Shown here: positions 10,669 to 22,414 of the stretch, piece by piece
How positions within the stretch are numbered: position 1 is the stretch's first letter
Layout: the number at the start of each line of letters is the position of its first letter
NCBI RefSeq assembly: GCF_964355755.1
Contig: NC_092670.1
Location: forward strand, 26,339,795 to 26,403,794
Reading direction: 5' to 3'
Origin: Antedon mediterranea
Taxonomy: Eukaryota > Echinodermata > Crinoidea > Comatulida > Antedonidae
Length of the DNA: 64,000 bases
The notes under the pieces: model-generated
What the model was told of the DNA's origin: nothing
The model's input: the letters and a program-made list of their open reading frames with translations, nothing else
Databases searched by the model: none
Translations under genes and position numbers: made by a program

Positions 10669-13206
10669 TTTGTTTCATAAATAGTACATAACATGTGCAA
10701 TTAGCATTAACGGAGCACAAATGACAATAGCGGTCTTTTCTGGCAATTTCTTGCTAAGAAAGATTCTATTGATCTAACTTATTCAGCACAACTTCCATCA
10801 GATCATTTTTTAGCTTGAGTGCTAGGGTATCAGTAGACCTGAATTATAAAAATGTAATTTTGTAAACTATTAATATTAATAACCAATTTGATTATCTGGT
10901 TTGAAAGTAAAACACTAGTCTAAAATCTTTGAAGTTGATATATATTTGTTCAAGTAGGTTAAGATACGAGAAAACTAAACTGGGTACTACGAGTACGAGT
11001 TGGACCTATAGAGGCATAACAATAGGCTTATTTGGGTATGAGATGGCATGGGTACGGGTTATTTTGGTTTACGATGGCATCGGTCATTGTGTACTGTATG
11101 GTCGTCGCTGGAGTATTCAAGAGAACAATTTATTAATACACATTCATTTTAATATATTACTTAAAATGAAGACTACATTTTTATACTTAAATCATAATTA
11201 ATTTAATTAATCATTTAAAAAAAAAAGAGCATACCTATTTTTTAACAAACTGCAATGACGTAATTTGTGGACCATTTGATTGGTCAGTTTTAACGATCAT
11301 AACGGCAAAGTTGAAACGTGTTCAACTTTAACGATTGAAGACTTTTTAACGTTAATTTTTACCCCCTTTTCCTGTCAAATCGTTTAATCTGTCAAACTCA
11401 ACGCAGTTTAACAACTGACAGGAAAACAGGCTTAAATAACAAAATTTTATTTTCCTCAAGTCATAATGGCATAGGCCCTAATTATTTTATGCGCGCAATT
11501 TATGACGTGCATGTGGTGCGGATAACTAACCCGTCAAAAGTAATAGTAAGTTCAAATCTAGCCTAGGCTAGGCCTTGTTTGTATTACTATTGAGACGAAT
11601 AGTGACCGTGATCAATATACCAACACAACCTAAATATCAACAGAATACAAATTATGTTGCTGTTTGGGTACAAGTTCACCAGCACAACACAGGAGACTAC
11701 TACTAGCTAGTACTGTACTTTCGCACCTACCTGGGCATTCTTCACGGTCACTCACCATCAACTCCGCGCAGCAGGTAAATGTTTTAAAATTGGGTAAGCT
11801 TGGTGGTGCGATAGTGCAGTACACCGGCGCCTAGATAGCCGGATTCTAGCTAGCCTATTAAAGTAGGGATACAGGTCAGGCCGGTGTACATCGTGTTCGG
11901 CCGCAAACGGTTTCGGCCGCAATGTTTTGAATGCCCATATAAGGCGCTATGTATGGAGCGCCAACTATGCATCAACTTCCGTTTGTTCTGCTGGTCTTTT
12001 CATTGGGTTATTCCATTCTAAAAATGTGGGTGCATTCTAACGTGATCGATCGAAATTGACCGACATAAAATGTACGGCGTATTATCATATTACTTTCTGT
12101 GATATAAGTATTATTTAGAATGCTGTGGTTTGGATATATTTGAATCTATTTTAAATGATTTAGATATACGTTTATTATTATAATAATAATCTTAAACGGG
12201 CAATAAACTTGTAGGCCTACTTGTGTCTTGTACATTTACTCTTGCAGGCCTAATGTGTTCTAATAAAAACAGAAATGACCATTAAATCAGTTAATAATAG
12301 TTAATACATTAAGTATTTTAAAACTCTGGTTATATAGGCCTATTGTATGTCTAATAATATTGTATATTATCAACAATACTTAAATAAGCCTATTCCTTCG
12401 TAAGAAAATAGGAAGAACAAAATAACATTACAGTATTTCGAAATTCCTTTTTTATAGCGATTTTTGGAAAAATTAATATTTAGTATAGGCTTGAATTATT
12501 TCAGGATTATACAGTAAAACCTACCAACATTGGATTGCGAAAACTCTGAAAAGGCTACTACTGCTATTGTTTTAAAACAATGAGGGAGTGTCTTGAATTC
12601 TATCTTAGACAATGAAGGTGGTGTAGCATGGTTGTTTTTTATTAACATAACAATGAAATGTGTTACGTTTTGTGTCTTCAATTTGTTGAAGTGTTATTAA
12701 CAGCAAAGTTAAATATAAAAATAATAGTGAATTATTTTATGTTTTTAATAATTAGAGGGAAGCTAGCTTGCTTGTTGTATGTGATTAATGGAGATGTTAA
12801 TATTAATGTTACATTTTATTATGTTATTTATCCAATATTTACTATTTTTATAAATTGTCACGATTGTTGTAATTCAGTTTGTTAAACTGCAAGAACAATT
12901 TAAATAAATAAACCTTGCTTATTATTGTTGTTGCGTCCGTTTTCACTTACATTTCTTTTCTTACGTTATGTTAATATAATATGTTCATTATTGGTTTATA
13001 TTTATTTTACTCTGTACAGTATTTGTAAAAATAAATGTTATTAAAGTTGTGGTATACATTACTGATTCTGATTTTCTAATGTACAAATTATATGTGGCAA
13101 ACTTCACCGACATTGATATACAGTAACAACAACGATAAATGAAGAAAAACATAATTAAAAGTTAATATTTATTTGTAAAGTACACACTCTTCTTCATTAT
13201 AACTTA
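10669..13206. other. Region upstream of STK16: 5' flank and repeats
   Basis: No gene recognised. 11225-11430 is a copy of dispersed family D (also 42005-42200 and 52110-52260). 11490-11570 resembles a tRNA-derived head with box B GTTCAAATC, also seen near 49340-49440 and 50310-50420. The remainder is AT-rich with several AGGCCTA palindromes. Confidence 0.5.
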
Positions 13207-14533
13207 CTAGCAATTATACCCGCCCCAGGGCGGGTTTCAAAATTAGTTTAAAGCCTTCTCAACACCCAACGCCAGTATCTGTCTATACTCACCAACCTCC
13301 ACCCTTCTTCAATACCACCCCATACTATTTTTTAAAAACAAATTCTTCCCAGTGATGGACAAATTCAATTCAACGTAAGCTTCCAATTGAGAGGAGTATA
13401 CATAGCTATGTAATTTAATAATGGTTGAAGTACGTTGTAAATTGTGTAAATGAATAGGTGTCATATTGGCTAATAATTAAAATATCTAATTTAGATACTG
13501 CGAGCCTTCTTTCTCCTCTCACCACCCCAGTCACAATCAACAAACCTTAACTCCTCCCCTAGAGACAGTTCAAATATAGTAACTTTTCCTAGTACAATTC
13601 CAAGCATATAGGCTACTTCATTACGCCAGTATTTTCGCTCTTCCACCTCCCCCTACAAACACACCCCAGATACACTGGGTGATGTGTTGAAGACGGTTCC
13701 AGTACAAATTATGTTATTATCACTCCCAACCCATAATCCCTCAGTGGCAGTTTTCAAATGTAGTTTAAAACATTCCAAATACAGTTTCGGTCATGGTGAC
13801 AGGCCTACATCCCCACCCCAAACTCCCAGCCGCTTCCCAGGAATAATTAAATACTTTAACATTTTCCAAACACAATTCTGGTCTAAGCAAAACCCCCACT
13901 ATCCCCTGAACCACAACTCCCAAGCCCAAGTTTTTTCCTTGGAGGCATCGGGATGTAGTTGAACACAGTAACGGTAAACAACGTGTGTATGTTCACACAG
14001 GAATGGATGTCTGTGTGTAATGAGAAAATCCAAGAGACCGATACATAGCTGGATATGGTTAAAGTACTTTGCTAAATGTGTAATTGAATAGGTGTCATAT
14101 TGGTTAATGAATAAAATACGTATATCTATATCTATATTTCCCCAAACACCTAGCTGAGGATAATTAAAATACTGTAAAATTTTTGTAGTATACAATTCGA
14201 TAGCCTACAACCCCTAGCAAAAATGACATCACAAACCACCAGGTAAAACCGTCCGGGTACAATTGCCATCATTTTGATACCCCATATGTATGGTTACATG
14301 CAGAAACAGAAATTTGTATAACGAACAAACATCGAAAGTGGGGATTTTGACCACATTTTGGTCCCTAACTTGGATCCTAGGTGGCGGATGATGTTCAAAT
14401 ATAGCTTAGAACATTCCCGGTACAATTGCGGTCATTTTGATACCCCATATGTAAGATTATGTGCAGTAACAAAATTTTGTATAACGAACAAACAAACAGA
14501 CAAACAGACAAACTCTCTCACTTATAATATAGA
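13207..14533 (-). mobile_element. Non-autonomous Helitron
   Basis: Read on the minus strand the 5' end is A^TCTATATTATAAGTGAG and the 3' end is hairpin ACCCGCCC-TGG-GGCGGGT, 7 nt, CTAG^T. TC start, CTAG end, subterminal hairpin and insertion between A and T are the Helitron hallmarks; there are no terminal inverted repeats. The start is followed by (TGTT)n. An internal duplication of about 165 bp is visible (14265-14330 and 14430-14490 share the CCCCATATGTA motif). No Rep/helicase reading frame remains. Confidence 0.88.
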
Positions 14534-15359
14534 TAGAAGTGCATATCCTTAAATTAATCTAATAGATAGTACTGTATATAACTTTCATTCTTTTCAGTCT
14601 TAAATATCGTTGGGGCACATTTTCCGACCGGTACAAAAATGAAAACATTTCATTATCTTATGTCATTATTTATAATTCAATCTTTATATAAGAAAAAAGA
14701 AAGCATGATTTTATGTTCAATATCACAAAATACACATTAAATCTCATTTAATTTGATTTATAAATAACATTTTGTTGTACTTAGTTAATAATAAAACGTC
14801 AGATATTTATGACTGTATAATCTCACATAAAAAAAGTAGGGTAAGTGATCTAAATATAACATCGAAACTTTGCTGTATAATGTCTAATTTCATAACGTGA
14901 TTCACTAGTTATTACAAAAGTTAGTAAAAAGACTTAAAAAAAACAGTTGTTTGTTTGATTTCATCGTGTTACATGAAAAAGAAAATTTTGTAAATATATA
15001 ATTTTGTGTGTTTTCGCTTGCATCGTTATTCATTTTGGTTTGATTTATTACAGTAAGGCCTCTAAAGTTAAAGTTAAAAAGTATAGTCACCTACAAAAAT
15101 GACACAAGCGCAGTCGGTTACTTGCAAGAAGTTTGGCTAAACAATGACCATTAATAACGCTTTTAAGTTAGGCGTTTACCGTCACACAATACACACACAC
15201 ACAAAATTCGATACATTTAAGGATTCTTTTTTTGTAATCGGTAAAACAATAACCGGAGTCCGCGCATCTTTATAAGAGAACATCATTTTAGGGAATATTA
15301 CTTATTTCTGAATTGTCATCTGAATTGTTAACTACACTTTTACTGTTTATCTACGAACC

Positions 15360-15580
15360 ATGAACGATTGTATTGAATGTCGCAAACCCGTAACGGAACA
15401 GCAAGAAGAACTGTTTTGCGAAGAGTGTGACACTGTCAGAGATGGCAACATCGTCGGTGTGACTCAGGAGTGAAAAGAGCATGCAGCGTACAGGTTAGCC
15501 GTCGAAGAGGGTTTTATTGATTGGACATGTAGAGAATGTGCTCCAGAAAACAACGTCCAACCGGTGCCGAACACGACGGT
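15360..15580 (+). pseudogene. Relic of zinc-binding N-terminal exon of a transposon protein
   Basis: An ATG at 15360 starts MNDCIECRKPVTEQQ, then LFCEECD. After an in-frame TGA (15471) the same frame continues with YRLAVEEGFIDWTCRECAP. The spacing of C-x2-C pairs, central Q, Y-R and W-x-C-x2-C resembles a PHD-like zinc domain I associate with MULE-type transposase genes. The domain's expected middle His/Cys residues are missing. The right part is cut by a dispersed repeat from about 15595. The MULE link is from memory and uncertain. Confidence 0.5.
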
Positions 15581-15594
15581 ATTCGTCAACCAAC

Positions 15595-15850
15595 CCTCGT
15601 ACTCACCAACTCCTCGTACCCAAAATGTTAGCTCGATCGTACCCATGGCATGGTACGGGCTGGCTCGTACCCATCATGGGCTGGCCGGTACCCATGTTTA
15701 ATGCTATTTAAAGTATATTTATATTACATTTACACATAGTTTTATTACATTTTTAGATACCAATCATAATGATCGATAATATAATGGCAAAAACTACTGA
15801 CCTAAATAGTGTAATAATTACAGACTCGTACGAAAAAAGCACAGCTTCCA
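15595..15850 (+). repeat. Dispersed repeat family E, copy 1
   Basis: Resembles 37675-37860 in the same orientation (shared TTATTACATTTTTAGAT and the GTACCCA-rich part) and the inverse of 35090-35240. A GGTAC/GTACC-rich stretch precedes it. Confidence 0.55.
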
Positions 15851-15860
15851 CTGTTTATTT

Positions 15861-16800
15861 GGGTCATTGTTTATATTAATTATACACGTCGAGCCAAGTT
15901 AATAATTGAGGGCGCTATTGTACATGGAGGCAAAGTAGTGTATGTTTTGAGGATGCAAAAATAAACGCGAGAGACACTATGTGCGCCTATTTCAAGGGCG
16001 CCTCGCACGTCGAGTAGGGATACGGAAGGTTATTGTATAGGAAATAGGCTATATAACAGAAGAATAATATGACTGTCAAATTAAGATTTAATACGAATTA
16101 ACATATAAAATGTACTGTTATCTTTATAGAAAGTTCAAATGAATCATATTTTTATGTTTTTGAATACAAATTTGTCTTTCAATTACCTGGAATTGTTGAG
16201 GTACCTGGAATATCTACCATATTGTATTTCTTTTATTTGCAAATCAACTTTTTTTAAATTATTATTTACATTAATTGTTTATCATTGGACAAAGATAGAG
16301 AATTTAATACCTAGCTTTAGAAACACTTTTTCATCAGAGTGAATAAATATATTAGGGGCATATTATTGGTAATAATAATAGGCCTACAAAGTGTATGCCT
16401 ATATTTGTAATCAACAATATTATACAAATAGTCGATCTGTCTATAAGGGGATACATAATACAATGAATACGGTAGGCCTACCAGTAGGCCTAACATTATA
16501 GGAATTTATACTCGTACGAGTATATTTTTTTACTGAAAAAAAAACCAATTATTGTTAATTATCTATTAATTTTAATAATTTGATATAAATAATTATTATA
16601 TTATGCTTGTAACACTCCGAACTTTCGTGCATTCATCGTAATTTTATATGCCATGTAATGCCTAACATTTTCATTATTGGTAAGGTATATCAAGGAAAAA
16701 ATATCCATGGGGAGGCCTACTTTACCCCTTTTATTATAGTACCCTTTCTTTATAGATCAACTTTCTTTGACAGTGGGATGATGACATTTGTCACCCACTG
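15861..16800. other. Non-coding AT-rich stretch
   Basis: Only short spurious frames. Several AGGCCTA palindromes at 16380-16490. No element identified. Confidence 0.5.
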
Positions 16801-17300
16801 TTTAAGAGGCGACATTTTTTAGTACACCTCCGAGCAAAAGGCATAGATGGTATCAATCATCTGTTCACCACCTCCTTGGAGGGCTTCTGCCGTAGCACAA
16901 TCGAGGCCAGCTGCTTTGTTGGTTTTCATAGCTGTGATAGCTTCTGCAGTTTCTTCACGTGTTGGAGGGTCAGTGCAGATTGGAAGATCGTCACTGGCAG
17001 GAGCAGGTAGATCTGATGGGGCCAAGCCACTGTCATTATTCAGAATAGAGCTAAAGTAGTTCTTCCACTCTTCAAGAAGGTGTTCTTCGTTCTCTGGTGG
17101 CTCGCCATTCCTCAGTTTCACTTTGATCTTTTTCTTGGGGTTTTTCACGAACAACGTGTGTATTATGTTCCAGGTGGTTGCGTAATGCCCTCGCTCGTCA
17201 GCAATTCGAAGATCTTCCATTTGCTGGTGAAGACTTGCAGCCTCATCGTCTTTGTATGAGTCGCTTAGTCGAGTATTAAAGACCCCTTCCCTGCAATTTT

Positions 17301-17907
17301 GGACGTTTTTTGGAAAATAATACATATATATCACTTTAAAAACATTAAACCATGTCATTCCTTGTCTTAAATGTACGTTTTATGGTAAATTATGATAAAA
17401 AGTGAGAAACAATGCACTACCTAAGTAGCTCGCGGCGATCGAACTCTCGTGGACGGTCTCAGGCCTAGCCTAGCTAGGCTTAGTTTTGTAGGCCTAGCTG
17501 GTAAACATCGGTAACGTACGAACATCGTACGCTAGCTATATACCTAGCCTGACGTTGTATAGTTGCTGCATTAATTGTCTTTCTATTTTTGCCAGACTCC
17601 GTTGATACAAATTGGGGAACACCCGGTATTTTCGCTGAAAAGTTAGGAGTCTTCCATTTGTTTTGGCTTCACGATCGATCGAAAAGTGGGCGAATTACAG
17701 GTGAAAAACAAAAATATCAATCCGCGCGCAATGCATTTTGGGATTTATAGCGGGCCGCTATAATTATTAAAATCGATTTATTTTTCACATTTTTAACCGT
17801 TTAAAGACGAAAAAAGTTATCGCAATAGGACCATATAGTATTATTTTTACATTAAATATAGTTTGTGATCTTAAATTAGATCTAAAAAACGTAGGGAATG
17901 GGGCTTT
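17301..17907 (-). mobile_element. MITE family T, most complete copy (inside LINE-B)
   Basis: About 607 bp separating two parts of LINE-B. One end reads TTAAAGCCCCATTCCCTACG on the minus strand, the other CACTTTAAAAACATTAAACC on the plus strand. Copies or parts at 5276-5470/6371-6655, 31398-31525, 47628-47815, 58845-59850 and 60706-61460. No coding capacity. Confidence 0.75.
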
Positions 17908-18266
17908 AAACTTCCTCTACCTTGCTCTGGCTTGGGGAGATTTTGATAGTAAGAACCTCTTCTTAACCTCATCTCCTTTAAGCTTGAGGTTGGTTGTCTC
18001 TTCAGATACCCAACTGTGCAGTTCATGTTTTTTCTGTCTGCCAAGCACTTTCTCAGCTGCATCACCTACTGAAGTTGCAAAAGACTCGTACCTTTCTGAT
18101 ATGTCTAATGATTGGTCATCTAAAGACAGTGTTTGGAAACGATTTGATAATTCAAGTTGGAACTGCTCCTTCTTTTCTGGATCTTCTAGCTTCCTCCAGT
18201 CTAACTTAGGTCTCTTGAATGCCTTTTTCTTGGTTAATCTTAGACTTGTAAGAAGGTGGATGCTTA

Positions 18267-19094
18267 AACCAGACTTCTTATTATATCACCAGATTGTAAA
18301 TTCAATTCCAAAGCTCTGGAAACAGAAATTAATTGAACAAGGTGTAAACACAACTAATGAAGTTGAATCCAAATTACAGACATTAATTTCTGTGAAAACG
18401 AGAAATTGTCATTATATCTATAAACACATTATATTAAAAAATGTTGAAGAGCCAATTGGAATTGAATCCAAATGGGAAAAGGAGTTTGACAACAAACTTG
18501 ATTGGAAAAACCTTTTCTCAAATTTACACGCCTGTACAAATGACACTAAGCTAAAAAATGTTCAATTTAAATTTATTCATCATATAATTTATACAAATAC
18601 AATGCTCTTTAAGATGTCAAAGGTCGATTCACCAATGTGTAGTTTTTGCAAGGAAAAGTAAGAAACACTGCTACATATGTTCTTTGAATGTGATCTGGTA
18701 AAGAAAATTTGGGAAAACGTAAAACAATATATGTATCGAAATATCAACAATAACTTAATTATCACCAAAGAAAGTATATGTTTTGGTTTTGGAAAAACAC
18801 ACAGTGATGCAAACATTTTAATTTTACAAAGTGGTACATATTTAGTTGCAAAATAAAAAAACAATTACTTAATTATAATCATTTATTTCACATTTACCAA
18901 AAATACAAGGCAACCATATTTTTAACAAAATGATTATTATAAAGTGTATTTTTGCGATACATTATTTTTATTATTTTTTTTCCTTTAATTTCATTACTCT
19001 CTTATTTTTGAGAGAGTATTATATCGTTTTAATAGTTACGTTGCCTTTATATATTAATTTTGTATTATGTATGTGTTGAAATGAAATAAAAAAA
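18267..19094 (+). mobile_element. LINE-C: 5'-truncated L1/Tx1-like LINE with target-site duplication
   Basis: Inserted in LINE-B and bounded by perfect 16-bp repeats AGAAGGTGGATGCTTA at 18251-18266 and 19095-19110. The plus-strand frame holds the C-terminal region of an L1-type ORF2, with KLKNVQFKFIHHIIYTN followed by CSFC, a stop, and ETLLHMFFECDLVKKIW (C-x2-C...H...C). The 3' end is A-rich (ATAAAAAAA). The stop at 18660 and lack of RT show it was dead on arrival or has decayed. Confidence 0.9.
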
Positions 19095-20049
19095 AGAAGG
19101 TGGATGCTTACGATGCGATGATCGGAGTCCAGTTCGACGGAGTTGTAGGCTCGACAATTTCGCAGGAAGTTTACCCACTTGCAGTTTATAAGGATGTGAT
19201 CTAGCTGATGTTTTGATCCTGCTGGGTGAGTCCAAGTCCATTGCCTCTCACGTGGATGGGAAATCTTGACTGTGCAGGACGAAGTTTGTGTTCTACACAC
19301 AGCTTTACCAGTCTCTCGCCGTTATTGTTAGTCTCATCATGATAACAGCATCTCCCAACAACATCAGGATGTGTAAGATGGCTGTCAGCACCAATTCTGG
19401 CGTTGAAGTCGCCAATAATAAGGTTGATGTTATGTCTCTTCACTTGCTCCAGATGTTCTGCAAGTGAAGCATAGAAGTCTTCCTTTGTTGATGAAGGCCA
19501 CATTCAGTAGGACCATACACAACAGTTATGCAAAAGCTGGGGCTTTCCATTGAATGTGACGTAAAAAATTCTTTCTGAGATGCTTTCAATCTTCTTGATG
19601 CACTTGTAGATTGATTTGGACATGACTAGACCAACACCACCTATTCTCTGGCTAGTGGCAGATCCATAGACAAATACATAATTTCTATCATCTGACCAGA
19701 GTTCTTCTGTTTGGCTGGTGGTAATAAGTCTGTGTTCCTGAATGCTGATAATGTCGATACCAGCATCTGCGCAGTCGGTAAAGAGCTGATGGAGTTTCCC
19801 AGTCTGGTACACAGTGTGTACGTACGTTATATGTTGAGATCACAAAGGCTTTAAAGGCAGACAAGCGACAATAATCAGGACCAGCAGTTCGTGATGGGTG
19901 TCGAGTTCTCGTTGGCCCGTCATGAAGTCAGTAGTAGACTGCCGACCGGCTGCCTTCCATTGTTTTTGGATTTTTTTTTTAGTTTTCGTAGTCAATATAA
20001 GTTTGCTAGAAATTGTTTTTCTCCGTTCCTAGCACGCGACTAAAAATAC

Positions 20050-20825
20050 TGAATAGATGAGGGGCGTATCAATTTGATCCCTAGTGCGCGTGCGTACACT
20101 TGAAGCCTTTTCCACTATACTAGGCGAAATTGTTCGCACGAATCAAACGTTTCGAAGAGAAAAAAAATCGCCTACTCTCTTTCAATTCCACTAACATGAG
20201 CGAATAGCTGCGACGTTCATGTTCCTCGCGTGACTTTTCAATTCGCATGAGTGCTCATGAAAGCGTCATAGCTCATTTCCTGAGCTCTGATTGATTGCGC
20301 AATATTTCGCTTCACAAAAAGTAGAAACAATTCGAACTAGTAAATTTCGCTGAAGCAAAAAATCAAAGGAATAAATTCGTCGAAGAAGGGAGTATGGCAG
20401 ACAGAAACTTGAGTTTGAACAATACCATGAAAGCCCCAGTGGTCTAATGGTTAGGACAGCTGCAGATCAAGCAGACGGTCCGAGTTCAAGTCTCGGTTGG
20501 GGAGATTTTTTCTCATTCTCACAGATTTCCTCATCTTTATCGTTTGAAATGAATTAATTAATTTTCAGTATATCACCAGGTGGTTTAGTGTGTATTCTGT
20601 GCGTGTGATGTTTATATATACATTATATAAATATCTCTTCTGAGATCCCGCCTCGTGAATAAAATACTGTTAGATGAGTGCGTATCAATTTGATCTGTGG
20701 TGCGCATGTGTACAATTGAGGGACTAGTGCTGTTTCGACATACCACGCCGAGAATGTTAAAGAGTCGCTATTCAATCGAGTTTGAACAATACCATGAAAG
20801 CCCCAGTGGTCTAATGGTTAGGACG
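20050..20825 (+). repeat. Tandemly duplicated repeat with tRNA-like segment
   Basis: GCGTATCAATTTGAT is present near 20065 and again near 20675. GAAAGCCCCAGTGGTCTAAT is present near 20428 and again near 20797. This indicates a tandem duplication of about 600 bp in the first part, with a shortened second copy. Confidence 0.65.
20433..20640 (+). mobile_element. tRNA-derived SINE, family 3, copy 1
   Basis: Head with box A (TGGTCTAATGGTTAGGA) and box B (GAGTTCAAGTC), then a body beginning TTTCTCATTCTCACAGATTT and ending in AT-rich sequence. A second copy lies at 58660-58850, lacking box A. Confidence 0.7.
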
Positions 20826-20849
20826 GCGGCATATTAGGGGGTAGACGGG

Positions 20850-21370
20850 ATTGTCAAAAAATGGACCAAAACAATATAGAGTGACTCTCCGACCCCATAA
20901 AGTATAAAAATGATATAAACTTAAATACAGAAAAAGTAACACAAATAGGACCTATATACAACAGTTTAAAATAACATTTCATTGCGGACAGGTGTTTGAA
21001 GCAGGTTTTTCTTAAGTGAATATATAAATGATGACAGGGAAAAACTATCTTTAACATTTGGAGGCAAGTTATTGAACAGACGTGGAAATGAATTAAAAAT
21101 ATTAGGCCTATAATGAACAAAATTCGTTCTTGAAATACTATGGACAAATACTACAGAATTAAGGTATTGTAGATTTTGAGTAATGTACCGAGTCTATTGA
21201 AATATCAATTTTCTTGTATAAAATCTTAGCGATAGAAGTAATTCCCAAAAACAAAAATCTATTTGAAAGGCTTATACCAAGACGATAAAGAAGGATTTCA
21301 TAAGGAACAGTTAAATAATTATTTTGTAACGTGGGCCTAGAAAAACATAATCTGGTGACCATACACTGAT
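20850..21370 (-). pseudogene. LINE RT C-terminal fragment (CR1/L2-like superfamily)
   Basis: Minus-strand frames read LTVPYEILLYRLGISLSNRF near 21315-21250, then after a frameshift HYRPNIFNSFPRLFNNLPP and LKKNLLQTPV. The pattern R..L..LG..SL..R and later LWNSLP-like segment followed by LKK.L is the usual tail of CR1-superfamily reverse transcriptases. Confidence 0.65.
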
Positions 21371-22079
21371 TTTTTCAAGATCCTTAACACACCAAGAATA
21401 ATTACATGAAAATCGAAAATGATAACATTTGGATTGTCTGAATAAATACTTTGGGTACAAGTTTTAGATGATCAAAAAGACAAACGCAATATTAAACAGA
21501 ATACTATTACTGACAAAATGGCGTGTCAGATTACTGAAATGACCGTACTACCGTACTAGCCAATCCTATGGTTTCATTAATTTTAAAAAAGACAAATTGT
21601 GTGAACATAGTTGTATAGTTTTATTTATTACAGTATTTTAATACTGTTATAGTGTAACAGAAAAGTGTACGGAAAAGTATTTCTGTTTTTATTTGGTCAA
21701 ATAAATGCTGTGAGAGCAGTTGACTGAGTAACAAATAAGTTATTTATTTTTTAATGTTATAGTGCACAGAAAATAATTTATTTGGTCGGTAGCGCCTCAC
21801 AGTTGACCGCTAGCTAGCTGAATACAATCAAAGAACTTTAGTTAGAACTTTGATTCACATAGACACGGATGAACGCGTTCGTTTCGGTACACTACAGTAT
21901 GATGATCAAACGCAATCGATTCTGAAATTGCGACGGCGAGAAATTCACTTTTAACTTAAATTTTATCAGTTTCGGAAAGAATTAAGCTTTGAATCAATTT
22001 CAAGCAGGTGGCTGCTCTCTGGTGGTAGGATTTGTTGCTCTGGTAGGTAGGTTTAGTAATAGTAGGGCCCCTTTTAGGA

Positions 22080-22201
22080 GGGTGTCACGAAACCTACTAA
22101 GACCTAAACTAAAAAGATCACAAAACCTAAGACCCAAGATCTTAGATTGCCAATAGTCTTAGTAGGTCTTAGTTTTTGTAATCTTAGGTTTTGCGACACC
22201 C
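22080..22201. mobile_element. 122-bp MITE with 10-bp target-site duplication
   Basis: Ends are GGGTGTC and GACACCC, extended imperfectly into CGAAACCTA/TAGGTTTTG. It is flanked by direct repeats CCTTTTAGGA at 22070-22079 and 22202-22211. A 9-10 bp duplication suggests a Mutator-like transposase. The interior is largely self-complementary (CTAAGA runs). Confidence 0.85.
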
Positions 22202-22414
22202 CCTTTTAGGACGTGGATTTAATAACCTACCAACTGGTTGTTCTACGACGCTATTTTTGTGTAGTTTGCAAATGAGTGCCATGTAACTTGATTAAAAAAC
22301 TGCAAACTTTGATGTACCGGCAGTGGGAACTTTTACAATGAACATTAGATTAATAGAAAAAACAACAGAAACAGGATCATCCCAAATTACACTCATAGCG
22401 ATGTTGTTCAGGCC

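Larger units (their letters stand above)
16819..19930 (-). mobile_element. LINE-B: RTE-like non-LTR retrotransposon, broken and nested
   Basis: Minus-strand pieces in order are an AP-endonuclease (19930-19110), a linker (18250-17910) and the start of the RT part (17290-16819, with NKAAGLD, the usual K..G.D segment). Endonuclease motifs seen are SIQEHR, IIGDFNARIG and SDHRIV. This matches the 'craniofacial development protein 2-like' endonucleases of RTE-type LINEs. Frameshifts (for example near 19270) and two insertions (17301-17907 and 18267-19094) kill it. The rest of the RT is missing left of 16819. Confidence 0.85.

Noticed and set aside
13684-13962. 92-codon plus-strand frame
   Set aside because: Lies inside the Helitron, has no domain, and sits in Pro/Ser-biased low-complexity sequence.
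16819-17358. 179-codon minus-strand frame as a host gene
   Set aside because: Its first residues come from MITE family T and the rest is the LINE-B RT start (NKAAGLD).
17984-18661. Longest plus-strand open frame (225 codons) as a gene
   Set aside because: Its first half is the antisense of LINE-B and its second half is LINE-C; the frame runs across the insertion junction by chance.
20433-20505. Functional tRNA gene
   Set aside because: Boxes A and B are present but the acceptor and anticodon arms do not pair well, and the same head plus body recurs at 58660, so it is a SINE.
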